From assembly GCA_963555705.1 (NCBI GenBank), contig OY743190.1:34206929-34270928 (forward strand): a stretch of 64,000 bases of DNA, read 5' to 3'. Of the stretch, positions 20,184 to 30,924 are shown one piece after another; position 1 is the stretch's first letter; the number at the start of each line of letters is the position of its first letter. A model generated the notes under the pieces. That model was given only the letters and a program-made list of their open reading frames with translations, was not told where the DNA came from and did not search any database. Source of the DNA: Ligustrum vulgare. Taxonomy: Eukaryota; Streptophyta; Magnoliopsida; Lamiales; Oleaceae. A program made the translations under genes and the position numbers.

Positions 20184-20340
20184 TTTCTCCCCAAGGGACT
20201 TAGTGGCTTGACATTTTCCACACCAATGTAAACGACCAATTTCTCCCCAAGGGATTAATTATTTCCACACCAATGTAAACGACCTTGGTGGATGTAGAAC
20301 AGAAATTCTCCCCAAGGGATTTAGTGGCTTGACATTTTCA
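20184..20340 (+). repeat. Short tandem repeat, three imperfect units
   Basis: Units begin TTCTCCCCAAGGGA at about 20186, 20241 and 20305. Parts of each continue as TTAGTGGCTTGACATTTTC or CACACCAATGTAAACGACC. Spacing is irregular (55 and 64 bp). Confidence 0.75.
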
Positions 20341-20546
20341 TCTCCACAACTTCGTTTTGCTTCCCCAATTGTTCAAATTCTCTTCTAATGCAATTTCTTT
20401 TAGAATTATGCAAATAAATTCTGGAAATATATATTAATCCTTAGAAGAATAGTGTTTTATTTTTATTGTAAATAATACTAGTTTAATAATATATATTTGT
20501 TGACAGGCAAGTTTCAATTAGAGCTTGTGCTTAGCATGTACTGTTT

Positions 20547-21059
20547 TGTTAGGTTAGAATCGAGCCTATTTCACGTAACTAATGCGGATAACATTCATTA
20601 AACAATCAAGAATCGAAATAAACGAAAAATAAAGAACAAGACAACCTGATTTGGTGACCCAGTTCGGTGTATACCACCTACATCTGGGGGGCTCAGGACC
20701 GAACCCTTTTCCACTAGCAAATAACCTTCCAAGATTGTCAAATATTACAAAAGAAATCACGAGCAATTTTCAGCCCCAAGAACGAATGATGTAGCCACTG
20801 TTCTTCGCAATAAATCACAGCAATCGCACACAATAATACCCACAAAATGATCTACTCAAATCAGAGAGAAAATAATGCGCTGAAGACCAAAAGCAAGAAG
20901 AAGATAGATATATGCGTGTCTTCCAGCTTTCTGCCAAGAATGGATAAGTAAAGACTTTATTTATCCAAAATTGCACATGAGGTCCTTGAGCTTCACTGGT
21001 TGCCATAAGTTGGCCCTCCAAGTTTGAACTCTTATAATTTGGAGATCACACTTCCAATA
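20547..21059 (-). repeat. copia-2 3' LTR
   Basis: Same terminal sequences as the right LTR (TGTTAGGTTAGAATCG ... CACTTCCAATA on the plus strand). It lacks a 56-bp block present in the right LTR at about 26,050-26,110. Confidence 0.95.
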
Positions 21060-21166
21060 AGCTTCACCTTGATCGCCAAATACCAATCTTTAACGCTCTT
21101 GGTTGCTATAAGCTAAGTGGGTAGGCTCGGTCTTTACCATCATCGCCCGGTACCTGCACAAAGAAT

Positions 21167-24100
21167 TTAGCCATAATCAATCTTTAACATTGATAAACAA
21201 TATTTAAATTTACAAGCAGATATTATTTTCGTTCCCATGTCAGATGGATTTCTATCCGTATGAACTTTCTCAAGTTTTAAATCACCTGAGGCTATTTTCT
21301 CTCTCACAAAATGGTACTTAACTTCTATATGTTTAGAACGCTCATGATAGACAGGATTTTTACTTAATAGAAGTGCACTTTGACTATCAGTGTATATTAT
21401 AGGAATATCATGTAGAAAGTTAAGCTCATTTAAAATACCAGTTAACCATATACACTCTTTAATGGCCTCGATGATCGCCACATACTCTGCTTCTGTACTG
21501 GACAGGGTAACAATGGGCTGCAGTTGGGACTTCCAAGTAACACAATTGTCTCCTAAAGTGAAAAAATAAGCTGTAGTAGACTTTCGCTGGTCTTTATCAC
21601 CAGCAAAATCAGAATCCATGTATCCTTTAAGAGTCAATCTATCTATTCTTCTCTCATAAACTAACCCAACGCTCGTAGTGCCAGCTATATACCTCAGCAA
21701 CCATTTTAACCCAGCCCAATGAGGTTTCCCTGGGTTCGACATAAATCTGCTTAAGAAACTTATGGCATAGGCCAAGTCCGGCCGTGTGGTGATCATGGAA
21801 AACATCACAGACCCTATCGCGTTAGCATAAGGTATGTTTTCCATTTCTTTGTATTCAACTTCAATCTTGGGAGATTGAAGTGATGACAAATTCATATGTG
21901 CAGCCAGAGGAACTGAGACGGACTTGGCATCTTTCATGCCAAATTTGGTTACTACTTTCTTCAAGTAACCTTCTTGTGTAATAGATAGTCTGTCCTCCGT
22001 TCTATCCCTCTTAAGGACCATTCCAAGAATTTTCTTCGCACTTCCTAGGTCCTTCATATCGAACTCAGAGTTCAAAAGGTTTTTCATCTTCATGATCTCA
22101 CCTTTACTCGGGCTAGCTAATAGCATATCATCCACATATAGAAGTAGGTATACCTCACTTCCATTTTTTCCATTATTGTAGTAAAGGCATGAGTCATATT
22201 CGCTCCTTTTAAAACCTATCTTTATGGCATAAGTATCAAACCGTTTATACCATTGCCTCGGACTTTGTTTCAAACCATATAAAGATTTCTTGAGTTTGCA
22301 AACATAATCCGATCTCCCCTTCACCTCAAAGCCTTAAGGCTGACTCATATATATCTCCTCTTCATGTAGAAAAGCAGTCTTAACGTCCAGTTGTTCCAAT
22401 TTTCAATTGAATTGAACAACTAAAGCAAGCAACAATCTAATGGTCTTGTACTTGATCACAGGAGAAAATATCTCGTTATAGTCAATGCCTTCTCTTTGAG
22501 TGAATCCTTTGGCTACTAATCTAGCCTTATATCTCAAAGGATCACCGGGACTTAATACCTCCTTTAACTTGAAAATCCATTTACATTGGATTATCTTTTG
22601 TTTCTCCGGTACCTTGACCAAACTCCAAGTTTTATTTTCACTTAGAGATTTCATTTCATCTCTCATTGCCTCTAACCAGTTTCCAGATTTAGGCCCACTC
22701 ATCGCTTTCTCAAAGGAAGTCGGCTCTACATTCTCAATAGCTTCACCTGAAACTAAGGCAAAATCCGTCAAATTTTGAATTTCATACCTAGGGTTAGGTC
22801 TCACTTGTCTTCTTTCTCTATCCCTAACTAATTGGTAGTCTTGTATGGTGGTATCAATATTTGTAGGGTTAGGTATCTCAGGTTAAGCCTCAACATGGGG
22901 TTCTACATCCCCATCACCTACATGCTCAGCAGGTGCAACTTCTTCCTCTCCAACCGAAGGAACTACAGGCTCAGGAGTCTCATTATGGGTGTCAGTCAAC
23001 CTAGTCAACTCTACTACATTCTTAATCCCATTACTAGCCTCAGGTTCATCAGCCTTAACATTCTTCTTCAAACAAGGCATCTCCGATTCATTGAACACTA
23101 CATCCCTGCTAATAATAATTTTAATACCCTGAACTCCAATCATCCACAGCCTATACCCTTTTACCCCGTCCGGATACCCCAACATCACACATTTCGCAGC
23201 CCTTGGCTCTAACTTACCCTCGTTCTGATGTGCATATGCAGCACATCCAAATACCCTAATGTAGGTCAAATCAGGGGGTTTACCGGTCCACAACTCTTGT
23301 GGAGTCTTAAAATCGACAAAACTCGATGGGGATCGATTGATAAGATAAGCTGCAGTACTAACAACTTCAGCCTAGAAGCCTTTTACTAGGCCTGAACTAA
23401 TCAACATACACCTAACCTTATTCATCAAGGTTCTATTCATTCTCTCAGCCACCCCATTCTGTTGCGGTGTATATTTAACAGTTCTGTGTCTCTCTATCCC
23501 ATTTTTCTTACAAAAGTTGTCAAATTCAAAGTTACAAAACTCAAGCCCATTATCCGTTCTTAGAGTTTTTAACCTTCTATCCATTTTGTTTTCCACAACA
23601 TTCAACCAGACTGTAAATTTTAGAAATGTTTCATGTTTGGCCTTTAATGGGAATACCCATACCTTTCTAGAGTAGCCATCAACTAAGGATAGAAAATATT
23701 TGTTCCCACCGAATGTCGGATGTTTTTCAGGCCCCCATAAATCTGCATTGACATAGTCTAGGGGTCTCTTAGAACAGTGGGAACCAACTTTAAATGACAC
23801 TCTATGCGACTTGCCGAGAACACATGTCTCGCAAAAGTTTATGGGTTCAATTACTTCTTTACCAAGTAATTTCTGTTCATTTAAGAACTTCAACCCTTTA
23901 TTTCCTATATGTCCCATCCGATTATGCCACAACTCAGACTTACTCTCAGTCACTGTGAAGGAATTGCAGTTCTATAAAGACACAGCTTCACCTGCAAGGT
24001 AGTATAGCCCATTTCTCTTAGGTCCCTTCATAACAACCATTGAACCTCTCAACACTTTCAAAGTGTTCCTGTCAGACTCAAATACATGTCCCTCATCTTC

Positions 24101-25237
24101 TAGAACACCCAATGAAATGAGGTTCCTTTTTAGATGTGGAACATATCTGACATTATGCATGGTTCTAACAATGCCATCATGCATCCTAATAGCAATGTCA
24201 CCAATGCCAATAAAGGTCTGGGTATTATTATCCCCCATGTACACTTTCTTAGGTTCAATTTCTTTATAGTTGTAAAACCATGACCTAACATGACACATAT
24301 GGAATGTGCATCCTGAATCTAGAATCCATTCCTCACTCATGTCATTACCCGTCACGGTCATGACATGTAGACTGTCTAAGTCTAGACCAACAGCAGCATT
24401 ACTAGCTTCTTCGCTACTTTGGTCTCTTTGTTGCTTTCGTTTCAAATACGGGCAATCTTTCCGAAAGTGTCCTTCTTTCCCACAATGGTAACACTTTTCA
24501 TTAAACCTCTCTCTTGATTTAGACCTACTCTTAGATTTACCTCTACCTTTCTTAAAGTGAGGGTTCTTGTCTCTTTTGTCGGGTCTACCTCTAACAAACA
24601 TGCTCATGACTCTATGGCTAGTTTTTTGTTCTTTCTTTATTTCAAATTCTTTTGATTTTATAGCATCTATTACAATAGTTTGAGTCAGTTTGTCCCTAGA
24701 GTATTTTATTGCATTCTTAATTTCGCTATAGGATTCAGGTAACGAATTCAATAAAATCACCGCTAAGTCCTCGTCTTCAATTTTTTTATCATTATGGGCC
24801 AGACTCTTCACTATTACGCTAAAGTCACTTAGGTTCGATTCTAGTTCCTTCCCAGGGTCCATTCTAAAACTGAATAATTTTTCAAGAAGGTAGATCTTAT
24901 TGGGAAAGGTCTTAGTTAAAAACATGGTGTCAAGAGCTTCCCACAAGTCTCTAGCCGTCTTATGTTCATCTACTTGTCTAACGATATTATCAGATAAGTG
25001 CAAGATAATGGAACTATAAGCAATCTCATTCATATCAGCAATAAGATCCGGTTTAGCTTTAAGTTCTTCAGAAAAATTATCGGGATCTTCAATAGCTTTC
25101 ACTACTCGTTGTTGGACCAAAATGGCCTTCATTTTCTGTTTCCATATCGAGTAGTCACCCTTACCATCGAATTGTGACAATTCGACCCTCGATCCCATAA
25201 TGGGTTCGGAAAATGGGGAATGACTACTAGATGCCAT
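21167..25237 (-). pseudogene. copia-2 gag-pol, one frame with five stop codons
   Basis: All pieces lie in one 1357-codon frame with no frameshift. Gag starts at ATG 25237 (MASSSHSPFSEP), with zinc knuckle CYHCGKEGHFRKDC, protease WILDSGCTFHMC, GAG-pre-integrase LWHNRMGHIG, integrase residues D in NADLWGP, D in RTDNGLEF and E in VAERMNRT, RT with YVDDMLLA, and RNase H with STEAEYVAI. Stops fall at 23972-23974 (TAG), 23372-23374 (TAG), 22883-22885 (TAA), 22403-22405 (TGA) and 22334-22336 (TAA); each is one transition from a Gln or Trp codon expected at that place. The copy cannot make a full polyprotein by itself. Confidence 0.9.
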
Positions 25238-25732
25238 TCGTGAATTTATAATTCAAATTAACAAATCAACAGAAAAAGTTTTCAAAGAAAAATCTCAAGA
25301 TTCACGAATAATTTTTCAATTTTAAACAACAACCCAACACTTATCAAAACAAGGCAGCCAAGTAATTACAACATGCACAATTCACAAATCACAAATCACA
25401 ATTTATGAACTAATCAAGAAAACGCAGATTATTGCATGCCAAATAAACTCAATTACTAAATGCCCAAATTCCAACCAATACCAAGAATTTAATTCTTAAG
25501 GGGTGAATTGAAACAATCTCACCAGTAATCAAGACAAGAAGAACTAATCAAGAATGAAACTGTCTGCACTGTCCAAGTTCAGCCACTTGAAGTTTTCTGG
25601 AAATAATTCACAAAAAATCACACAATCAGTGCAATACCAATTCAGAAACACAATTAATTCCAAAAACAGAAAAAATCCCTAATTTTCGTGAACCCTAAAA
25701 AATCTGCAGAGAATACAAAAATTAAAATGGTG

Positions 25733-25744
25733 GCTCTGATACCA
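25733..25744 (-). promoter_or_regulatory. tRNA-iMet primer binding site of copia-2
   Basis: TGGTATCAGAGC in minus sense, two bases inside the right (5') LTR. Confidence 0.95.
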
Positions 25745-25746
25745 GT

Positions 25747-26315
25747 TGTTAGGTTAGAATCGAGCCTATTTCACGTAACTAATGCGGATAACATTCATTA
25801 AACAATCAAGAATCGAAATAAACGAAAAATAAAGAACAAGACAACCTGATTTGGTGACCCAGTTCGGTGTATAACACCTACATCTGGGGGGCTCAGGACC
25901 GAACCCTTTTCCACTAGCAAATAACCTTCCAAGATTGTCAAATATTACAAAAGAAATCACGAGCAATTTTCAGCCCCAAGAACGAACGATGTAGCCACTG
26001 TTCTTCGCAATAAATCACAGCAATCGCACACAATAATACCCACAAAATGATCTACTAAATAGCCCAATTACTAATCTAAGTAGATACAAAATTATTGGGG
26101 AAAATGGGACTGAAAATCAGAGAGAAAATAATGCGCTGAAGACCAAAAGCAAGAAGAAGATAGATATATGCGTGTCTTCCAGCTTTCTGCCAAGAATGGA
26201 TAAGTAAAGACTTTATTTATCCAAAATTGCACATGAGGTCCTTGAGCTTCACTGGTTGCCATAAGTTGGCCCTCCAAGTTTGAACTCTTATAATTTGGGG
26301 ATCACACTTCCAATA
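25747..26315 (-). repeat. copia-2 5' LTR
   Basis: 569 bp, nearly identical to the left LTR apart from the 56-bp block. It adjoins the primer site on its inner side and the TGTTT duplication on its outer side. Confidence 0.95.
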
Positions 26316-26978
26316 TGTTTTTATTCCTCAGTTTATTAGCCAGAATAGCATCAAATTCAACTTGAAAGACATACCCACGTGACATTGTTGTTGGTATATT
26401 TTGTATAGTGACGCCAAAGTAGTAGAATAATTTATAAGAAATTCGTGCCGACAAATGGACTAAATAACGATAAGGAAAACGAGAAAAAAGAAGAAAGGGA
26501 CAAAGTCGAGACAAGTTTTGAACACTTTGTCCTTAAATCTAATTTGCCCGCAACGGTGCTTATGAATTACGGATATCAACTCCCAAGATATAAGGACTTC
26601 TACTTGTATCACAACGAACCGGAATTATGGTTTTTGTACTCCAAAAAATGAAATGAATAAGAATATCAAAACTATGCAACAAAATGCAAGAATATTGATT
26701 TAAGGATAAGGAGATAATGATAATGTGATAGCATATCATTGGTGTGTGGAATATGACATCCTAAATGTCCTATTTATAGAGTATGAAGGATTATGAACGA
26801 AGTAATAGGAGTCAAACCATGCAACTCTTTCAAAAGACACACATTTTCCGAACAACCGTGCGACCGCACGCTTCTAAGCTGGGTTTCAATACTTAATCAA
26901 TTTCTCGATCTATTAAACCAATATCCAACAATTATTCCTTTGCTTCAATTACAGGAATGTAAACAAGTTATCAAAGCC

Positions 26979-27198
26979 TTAGAATTTGTGTAATATAGGA
27001 TCATTTTGATGTCATCAAATCAAGGAAAATTTGCATTGTAATTCTTGAAAATGGCAATTTTTGTGCTTTTAACAGTTTGCCTCCGTTTGGTTAGAATTTG
27101 TGTAGTATAGTATAGGATCATTTTGATCTCATCAAATCAAGGAACATTTGCATTTTAATTCTTGAAAATGGGCAATTTTTGTGCTTTTAACAGTATGC
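26979..27198 (+). repeat. Direct tandem duplication of about 105 bp
   Basis: Unit 1 (26979-27080) and unit 2 (27091-27198) both run from TTAGAATTTGTGTA to AACAGT(T/A)TGC, separated by CTCCGTTTGG. They differ by a few substitutions and a TATAG insertion. Confidence 0.85.
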
Positions 27199-27337
27199 TA
27201 GTAACTTGATCAAGGGAACTCACTAAAGTTGTACTTAAAGTTATTCTTCATAGGACAACATGTAAATATTCCATGGAACTCAAGTCCTGTACAATTACAA
27301 TAGAAATAAATATGTAATAGAGCTTTTAAACTAAATA

Positions 27338-27583
27338 CTCCCTTTATCTCAATTATATAAACTTGTATGACTTTTTACACAGATTAAGTATTGAAAATGT
27401 AATTTTTATAAAGAAAATTCTCAACTTACTCCTATTTAAGTTTTAAAATTATTATTATTGAAATTAATGAATAGAAGTACATTAGTAAACAAACAAAATA
27501 AATACTTCTCAATAAAGAAATAAGTCTATATAATTGAGACAGGAGAAAAAAGAATGCAACCTATATAATTGGGACGGAATGAG
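27338..27583. mobile_element. Stowaway-type MITE
   Basis: 246 bp flanked by TA on both sides (27336-27337 and 27584-27585). The ends read CTCCCTTTATCTCAATTATA and, in reverse complement, CTCATTCCGTCCCAATTATA, the typical terminal inverted repeat of plant Tc1/mariner MITEs. The interior is AT-rich and non-coding. Confidence 0.85.
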
Positions 27584-27718
27584 TATTATGAATGGATTCA
27601 GAATAAATGCACTAATCACAATATTACACACTTGCAGCACTTTAATAGGCCACTAACAATGATATATATCCCCTAAACAACAAGATATTTGGTAGTTAGA
27701 CACCATTTTTGGTTATAA

Positions 27719-28348
27719 TTAGCCGTGGAACCCAGTCTGGCTCCACACTGCATCTCGAACTCGGCTCATGTCGCGTCCTTTAAGGGTTCGACCCACACCC
27801 TCAAACGCCGAGTTTGCAGCCATGTCTCGGCTTCGTGCCAAGTACTCGTGTGGTGGGCACAGTTCCGATTCACTTTGTACTAATCCATCATCCGAGTTGT
27901 GGAACGAGTCGAACGAATTGACTCGGTGGATCTTCGACCAATCAGGAACATTTACTGGGGCCGACGTAGCCATGTGGCGCCCACGTGGAGATTCCATCAC
28001 GTTGTCCTGGCTGCGGAACTGGCTCATGATCCTAGGAGAATTCGAATCCTCGAAAGCCGACGGCAAGCCTCCAAATTGGCGGTGGGAGTGGTGCTTGTGG
28101 CTGACCACGCGTGGAGCATGATGGCGGCTCCCGTAACCGTGGAAGCTTCCATTACTCTCGGAACCAGCAACCGAAGTCCACTCGACATTGACCAGATGAT
28201 TCTCAGCGTTGTTCGTGTTATCAAAAGTTGACCAAACTTCATCTTCTCCAAGATCCGACGCTCCGTCGACTGTTTCTTGATCCCGATTGTAACCACTCCC
28301 TAAAAACCTTTCACTTCGACTAGTTGTCAATTTTCGACCCTTTGCCAT
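27719..28348 (-). CDS. Senescence regulator S40 family protein (DUF584)
   Basis: Intact single-exon gene of 209 residues. Starts MAKGRKLTTSRSERFLGS and ends with VGRTLKGRDMSRVRDAVWSQ then TGFHG, the N- and C-terminal signatures of plant S40-like proteins. The middle has the family's VPDWSKI motif and PPHEYLAR block. S40 proteins are small plant-specific nuclear proteins linked to leaf senescence and stress; biochemical activity is unknown. The ATG at 28348 is chosen because the upstream in-frame extension lacks an ATG and the family starts MAKGRK. Length is normal and there are no breaks. It is GC-richer than its surroundings. No neighbouring gene suggests a shared function. Confidence 0.95.
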   Translation of the reverse strand: MAKGRKLTTSRSERFLGSGYNRDQETVDGASDLGEDEVWSTFDNTNNAENHLVNVEWTSVAGSESNGSFHGYGSRHHAPRVVSHKHHSHRQFGGLPSAFEDSNSPRIMSQFRSQDNVMESPRGRHMATSAPVNVPDWSKIHRVNSFDSFHNSDDGLVQSESELCPPHEYLARSRDMAANSAFEGVGRTLKGRDMSRVRDAVWSQTGFHG

Positions 28349-29008
28349 GAATTGCAAGAACACAGCACCAACTTGCTAATTCTCGGACTACCTGAATCTT
28401 GGTTTCCAGTTAGCTTTATCTCAGGTTGCCGGAATATAATTTTTCCGGCGACCCAGTAAGAAAACAAGCGTGTTTATGTAAATTTCATGCAAATTATTAA
28501 AAATAGACTGAACTTCTGAGGGTGCAGTCGTATAAATAATGTTTGATTGCATTGCATGCATTTCATGTGAATTTGGGTTTCATTTCTTCTACATTTCATT
28601 AAGATAGTGTTTGATTGGGGAGGGAAAAATGAGGTGGAATTCCATGTTTAATTGAAATATGATAAATTTGAATGAAGAATGCATTTTCTATGAAATTGCC
28701 ATCAAGTACAGTCTAATATAAGGACAAGGCAATTATGGCGGGGGAAGATGAGCATGAGCACGACACTGAAATAAAAAATAAATTCAGTGCCCAGGTGGTG
28801 GCGATTGATGAGCCTACGCGCGCGTGGAAGCGCATTTCGTACACATAATTTTGTTTTACCATATTGTCTATTGAAATCTAAGTATGGTCCTACAACCCAC
28901 GCGGAGGTGGGGTCTACACCACCTGCTCACAGTCTTTTCGTTGCTCGACGCATGACTCGTAATAGAACAAGTGGGCCAAACAAGTGGCCCAATTACATGT
29001 TCACGTTC

Positions 29009-29021
29009 CACGTGCCACGTG
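29009..29021. promoter_or_regulatory. Paired G-box (ACGT-core) elements
   Basis: Two CACGTG palindromes seven bases apart, about 660 bp upstream of the S40 start codon. G-boxes bind bZIP/bHLH factors and often mediate ABA or light responses; relevance to S40 is inferred from position only. Confidence 0.4.
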
Positions 29022-29049
29022 GCTTGACAGTGTTACTTGTAAAATAAAA

Positions 29050-29222
29050 GAATAATGTTATTTATTTCAAGGTTGAGATCAATTTCAATCCAATTGTCAC
29101 TCTTTAATTAAAAATTGAAGAGATAGCTTGTGTATGTGCACATGAACACCTCCTTATTCTCCAATGAATGTGTGCTAACTGGATTGAGATCAATCTCAAC
29201 CTTAAGAGAAATAACATTACTC
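29050..29222. mobile_element. Mutator-type MITE with 9-bp target duplication
   Basis: 173 bp with terminal inverted repeats of about 40 bp (GAATAATGTTATTT... and, in reverse complement, GAGTAATGTTATTT...), flanked by the perfect 9-bp duplication AAAATAAAA (29041-29049 and 29223-29231). Nine bases is the Mutator-superfamily signature. The duplication is low-complexity, which lowers its weight slightly. Confidence 0.8.
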
Positions 29223-30556
29223 AAAATAAAATAGTCAAGAAAATTTGACGGACCCTAAAGTAATAAAACTTGATTTTGACATAGAAACTTCATAAATATC
29301 GATCATGTTTTGTCCTAATTTCTCAAAATTTATTTTTAATTACAGATAATAACATCTACGATTAGAAATAGGTGTCTTCGACCATTTTACACTTGAGCAA
29401 GCGAATTTTCGCTTATGTGTATTTTATTTGATTACCACTTAGTATCTCGATTAAAATGGGAAAAAAACATCCATTAATATTTGTTGTTGGAGAACAAACT
29501 TCAAATGAGTTTCTGTCCTTAGATTCTAATAAATTAAAGTTAACAATTAATGTTAATCATACACTTCAAATGATCCAAAACTTTTCAACAACACGTTTTA
29601 TCAACATTTCCAAAAATTTTAATAGATTTTGATAATACTTATAAAATGTGTGGTTGAAAAATTGTAAATTTCATATAATTTGTAATTGATTGATTGTCGA
29701 TTTTGATTTAATCGATAATGAGATTTGTTCAATCCCATTAGTTTTTTTCATCAAGCTTTATTATGATTTTTCCTTAGTAAGTGGAAATGGAAGTACTGAA
29801 CTTCTTTATGCAATGTCGTCAAATTCAAATTCATCTGAAAAATAAGTGAACTTTTATTTATTTCCGTTAGACAGTCGTCCCTTGAATATATTTCCTTCTA
29901 CCAAAGTTTATTTTGACCAAATCATACTGATATAGTCATATGTGGCACGCACTAATTCATATTGTAAGTACCAATAGTTTTCCTTAATTACAACTAAAAT
30001 AAACTCTAATTGTGGTAGGTGTCGGAATAAAGTAGAATGGCTTTCGATCGGCATGTTGGACGGCTGAGAATTCATTGATGGGACATTTCATGGGTCCTCA
30101 AATTAACCTCTCGTGGTTTCAACATCAAGGGTGCACTAAGCCATAATTTTGAGAGGTCCCATTTTAATTATAATAGCCTTCAAGATTGGAGCAAACTATA
30201 AACTTGATAGCGAGTTGTGTGTAGAGTCACAATTCGTTACGTCAATTTATATTTCTCTTTTGGAAGTTTTATTTTTTTGAACTTCTTGTATACTAGTGTG
30301 GGTGACCTTGAGTAGTTTGAGACGATATTTTGAATTATTATTGACCTCAATTAACCATGAGACAATTTGTTTGGAAATTTTAGAACTTGGCTATGGGTAC
30401 TCTCCCAACGAACTTCTTTTCACTATTCGAAATATAGCAAAAATTTGTAAAACTTGGAAAATCCAATTTGTTAATGTATTTAGTAAAATAAATTTAAGGT
30501 TGTAATCATTCTCCTTCTCTATCTGGATTTGGGGAAGCCCGTGAAGGCTCAAAGTT

Positions 30557-30872
30557 AGTCTGACAGTGAGATATTTTGAATCTTAATTTTGTTTCATAAA
30601 ACTTGAGGAATTAAAAAAAAAGAAAGATCCATTTACATGGATATATAGAATAAAGAATGCTGCAATACAACTGATACAAAAGCACGAGAATTAGCTCTGA
30701 CTAATAACAGCTTGACACGTGGAAGAAGTAGTGGAAGCTTAAGCCTAAAAATAAGGACCATTGTCTGCAGTAGTAACAGACTTGATGCTGGTGCGTTGAT
30801 CACGTTTTTATCATTATAGATTTCATTTATCTTGTTTCTTCTTGTTCATGCATTGAGGTATGATCCTTAACA
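30557..30872 (-). repeat. copia-3 3' LTR
   Basis: 316 bp, colinear with the right LTR. The outer edge is fixed by the AAGTT duplication and the inner edge by the polypurine tract. Confidence 0.9.
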
Positions 30873-30924
30873 CCCCCTTCAAGCAGGAGGGCACTTGTGT
30901 CACACCTAGCTTGTCTTTTAGTAC

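Larger units (their letters stand above)
19201..20541. other. Gene-free interval with simple and tandem repeats
   Basis: Holds a (TA)n tract at 19536-19568, a 22-bp perfect palindrome at 19592-19613 (arm TCACTGTAGCA) and three partial tandem copies of a unit starting TTCTCCCCAAGGGA at about 20,184-20,340. At 19,382-19,490 a frame encoding DPIHLSSEIKRRAEALEAYV, ending in a stop, looks exon-like, and possible splice signals exist near 20,075 (ACTC|GTAAGC) and 20,505 (TTGACAG|GC); I do not recognise a gene. Confidence 0.5.
20547..26315 (-). mobile_element. Ty1/copia retrotransposon copia-2, recent insertion
   Basis: Complete minus-strand element with LTRs 20547-21059 and 25747-26315, flanked by the perfect duplication TGTTT (20542-20546 and 26316-26320). 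The LTRs differ by about three substitutions over 513 aligned bases plus one 56-bp deletion in the left copy, implying recent insertion. Met-tRNA primer site at 25733-25744; purine-rich tract AAGGTGAAGC just inside the left LTR. Gag, protease, integrase, RT and RNase H are in the standard copia order. The Tork-like lineage is a guess from the gag and RNase H style. Both LTRs start TA instead of TG in element sense. Confidence 0.95.
26321..27718. other. Gene-free interval 3' of the S40 gene
   Basis: No convincing coding sequence. Contains an LTR-like or promoter-like stretch (CCTATTTATAGAG near 26,780), a 102-108-bp direct repeat (26979-27080 and 27091-27198) and a Stowaway-type MITE (27338-27583). 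Confidence 0.6.
28349..30556. other. S40 upstream region and gene-free interval
   Basis: Contains two adjacent G-box cores (CACGTG at 29009-29014 and 29016-29021), a 9-bp-TSD MITE (29050-29222) and a 38-codon plus-strand ORF at 28735-28848 (MAGEDEHEHDTEIKNKFSAQ start) that I do not recognise. The remainder is AT-rich with no gene. Confidence 0.55.

Noticed and set aside
22500..24491. Plus-strand frames of 61-126 codons over copia-2
   Set aside because: Antisense shadows of integrase, RT and gag coding sequence.
27768..28121. 117-codon plus-strand frame and other frames over the S40 gene
   Set aside because: Antisense or out-of-frame shadows of the GC-richer S40 coding sequence; no domain.
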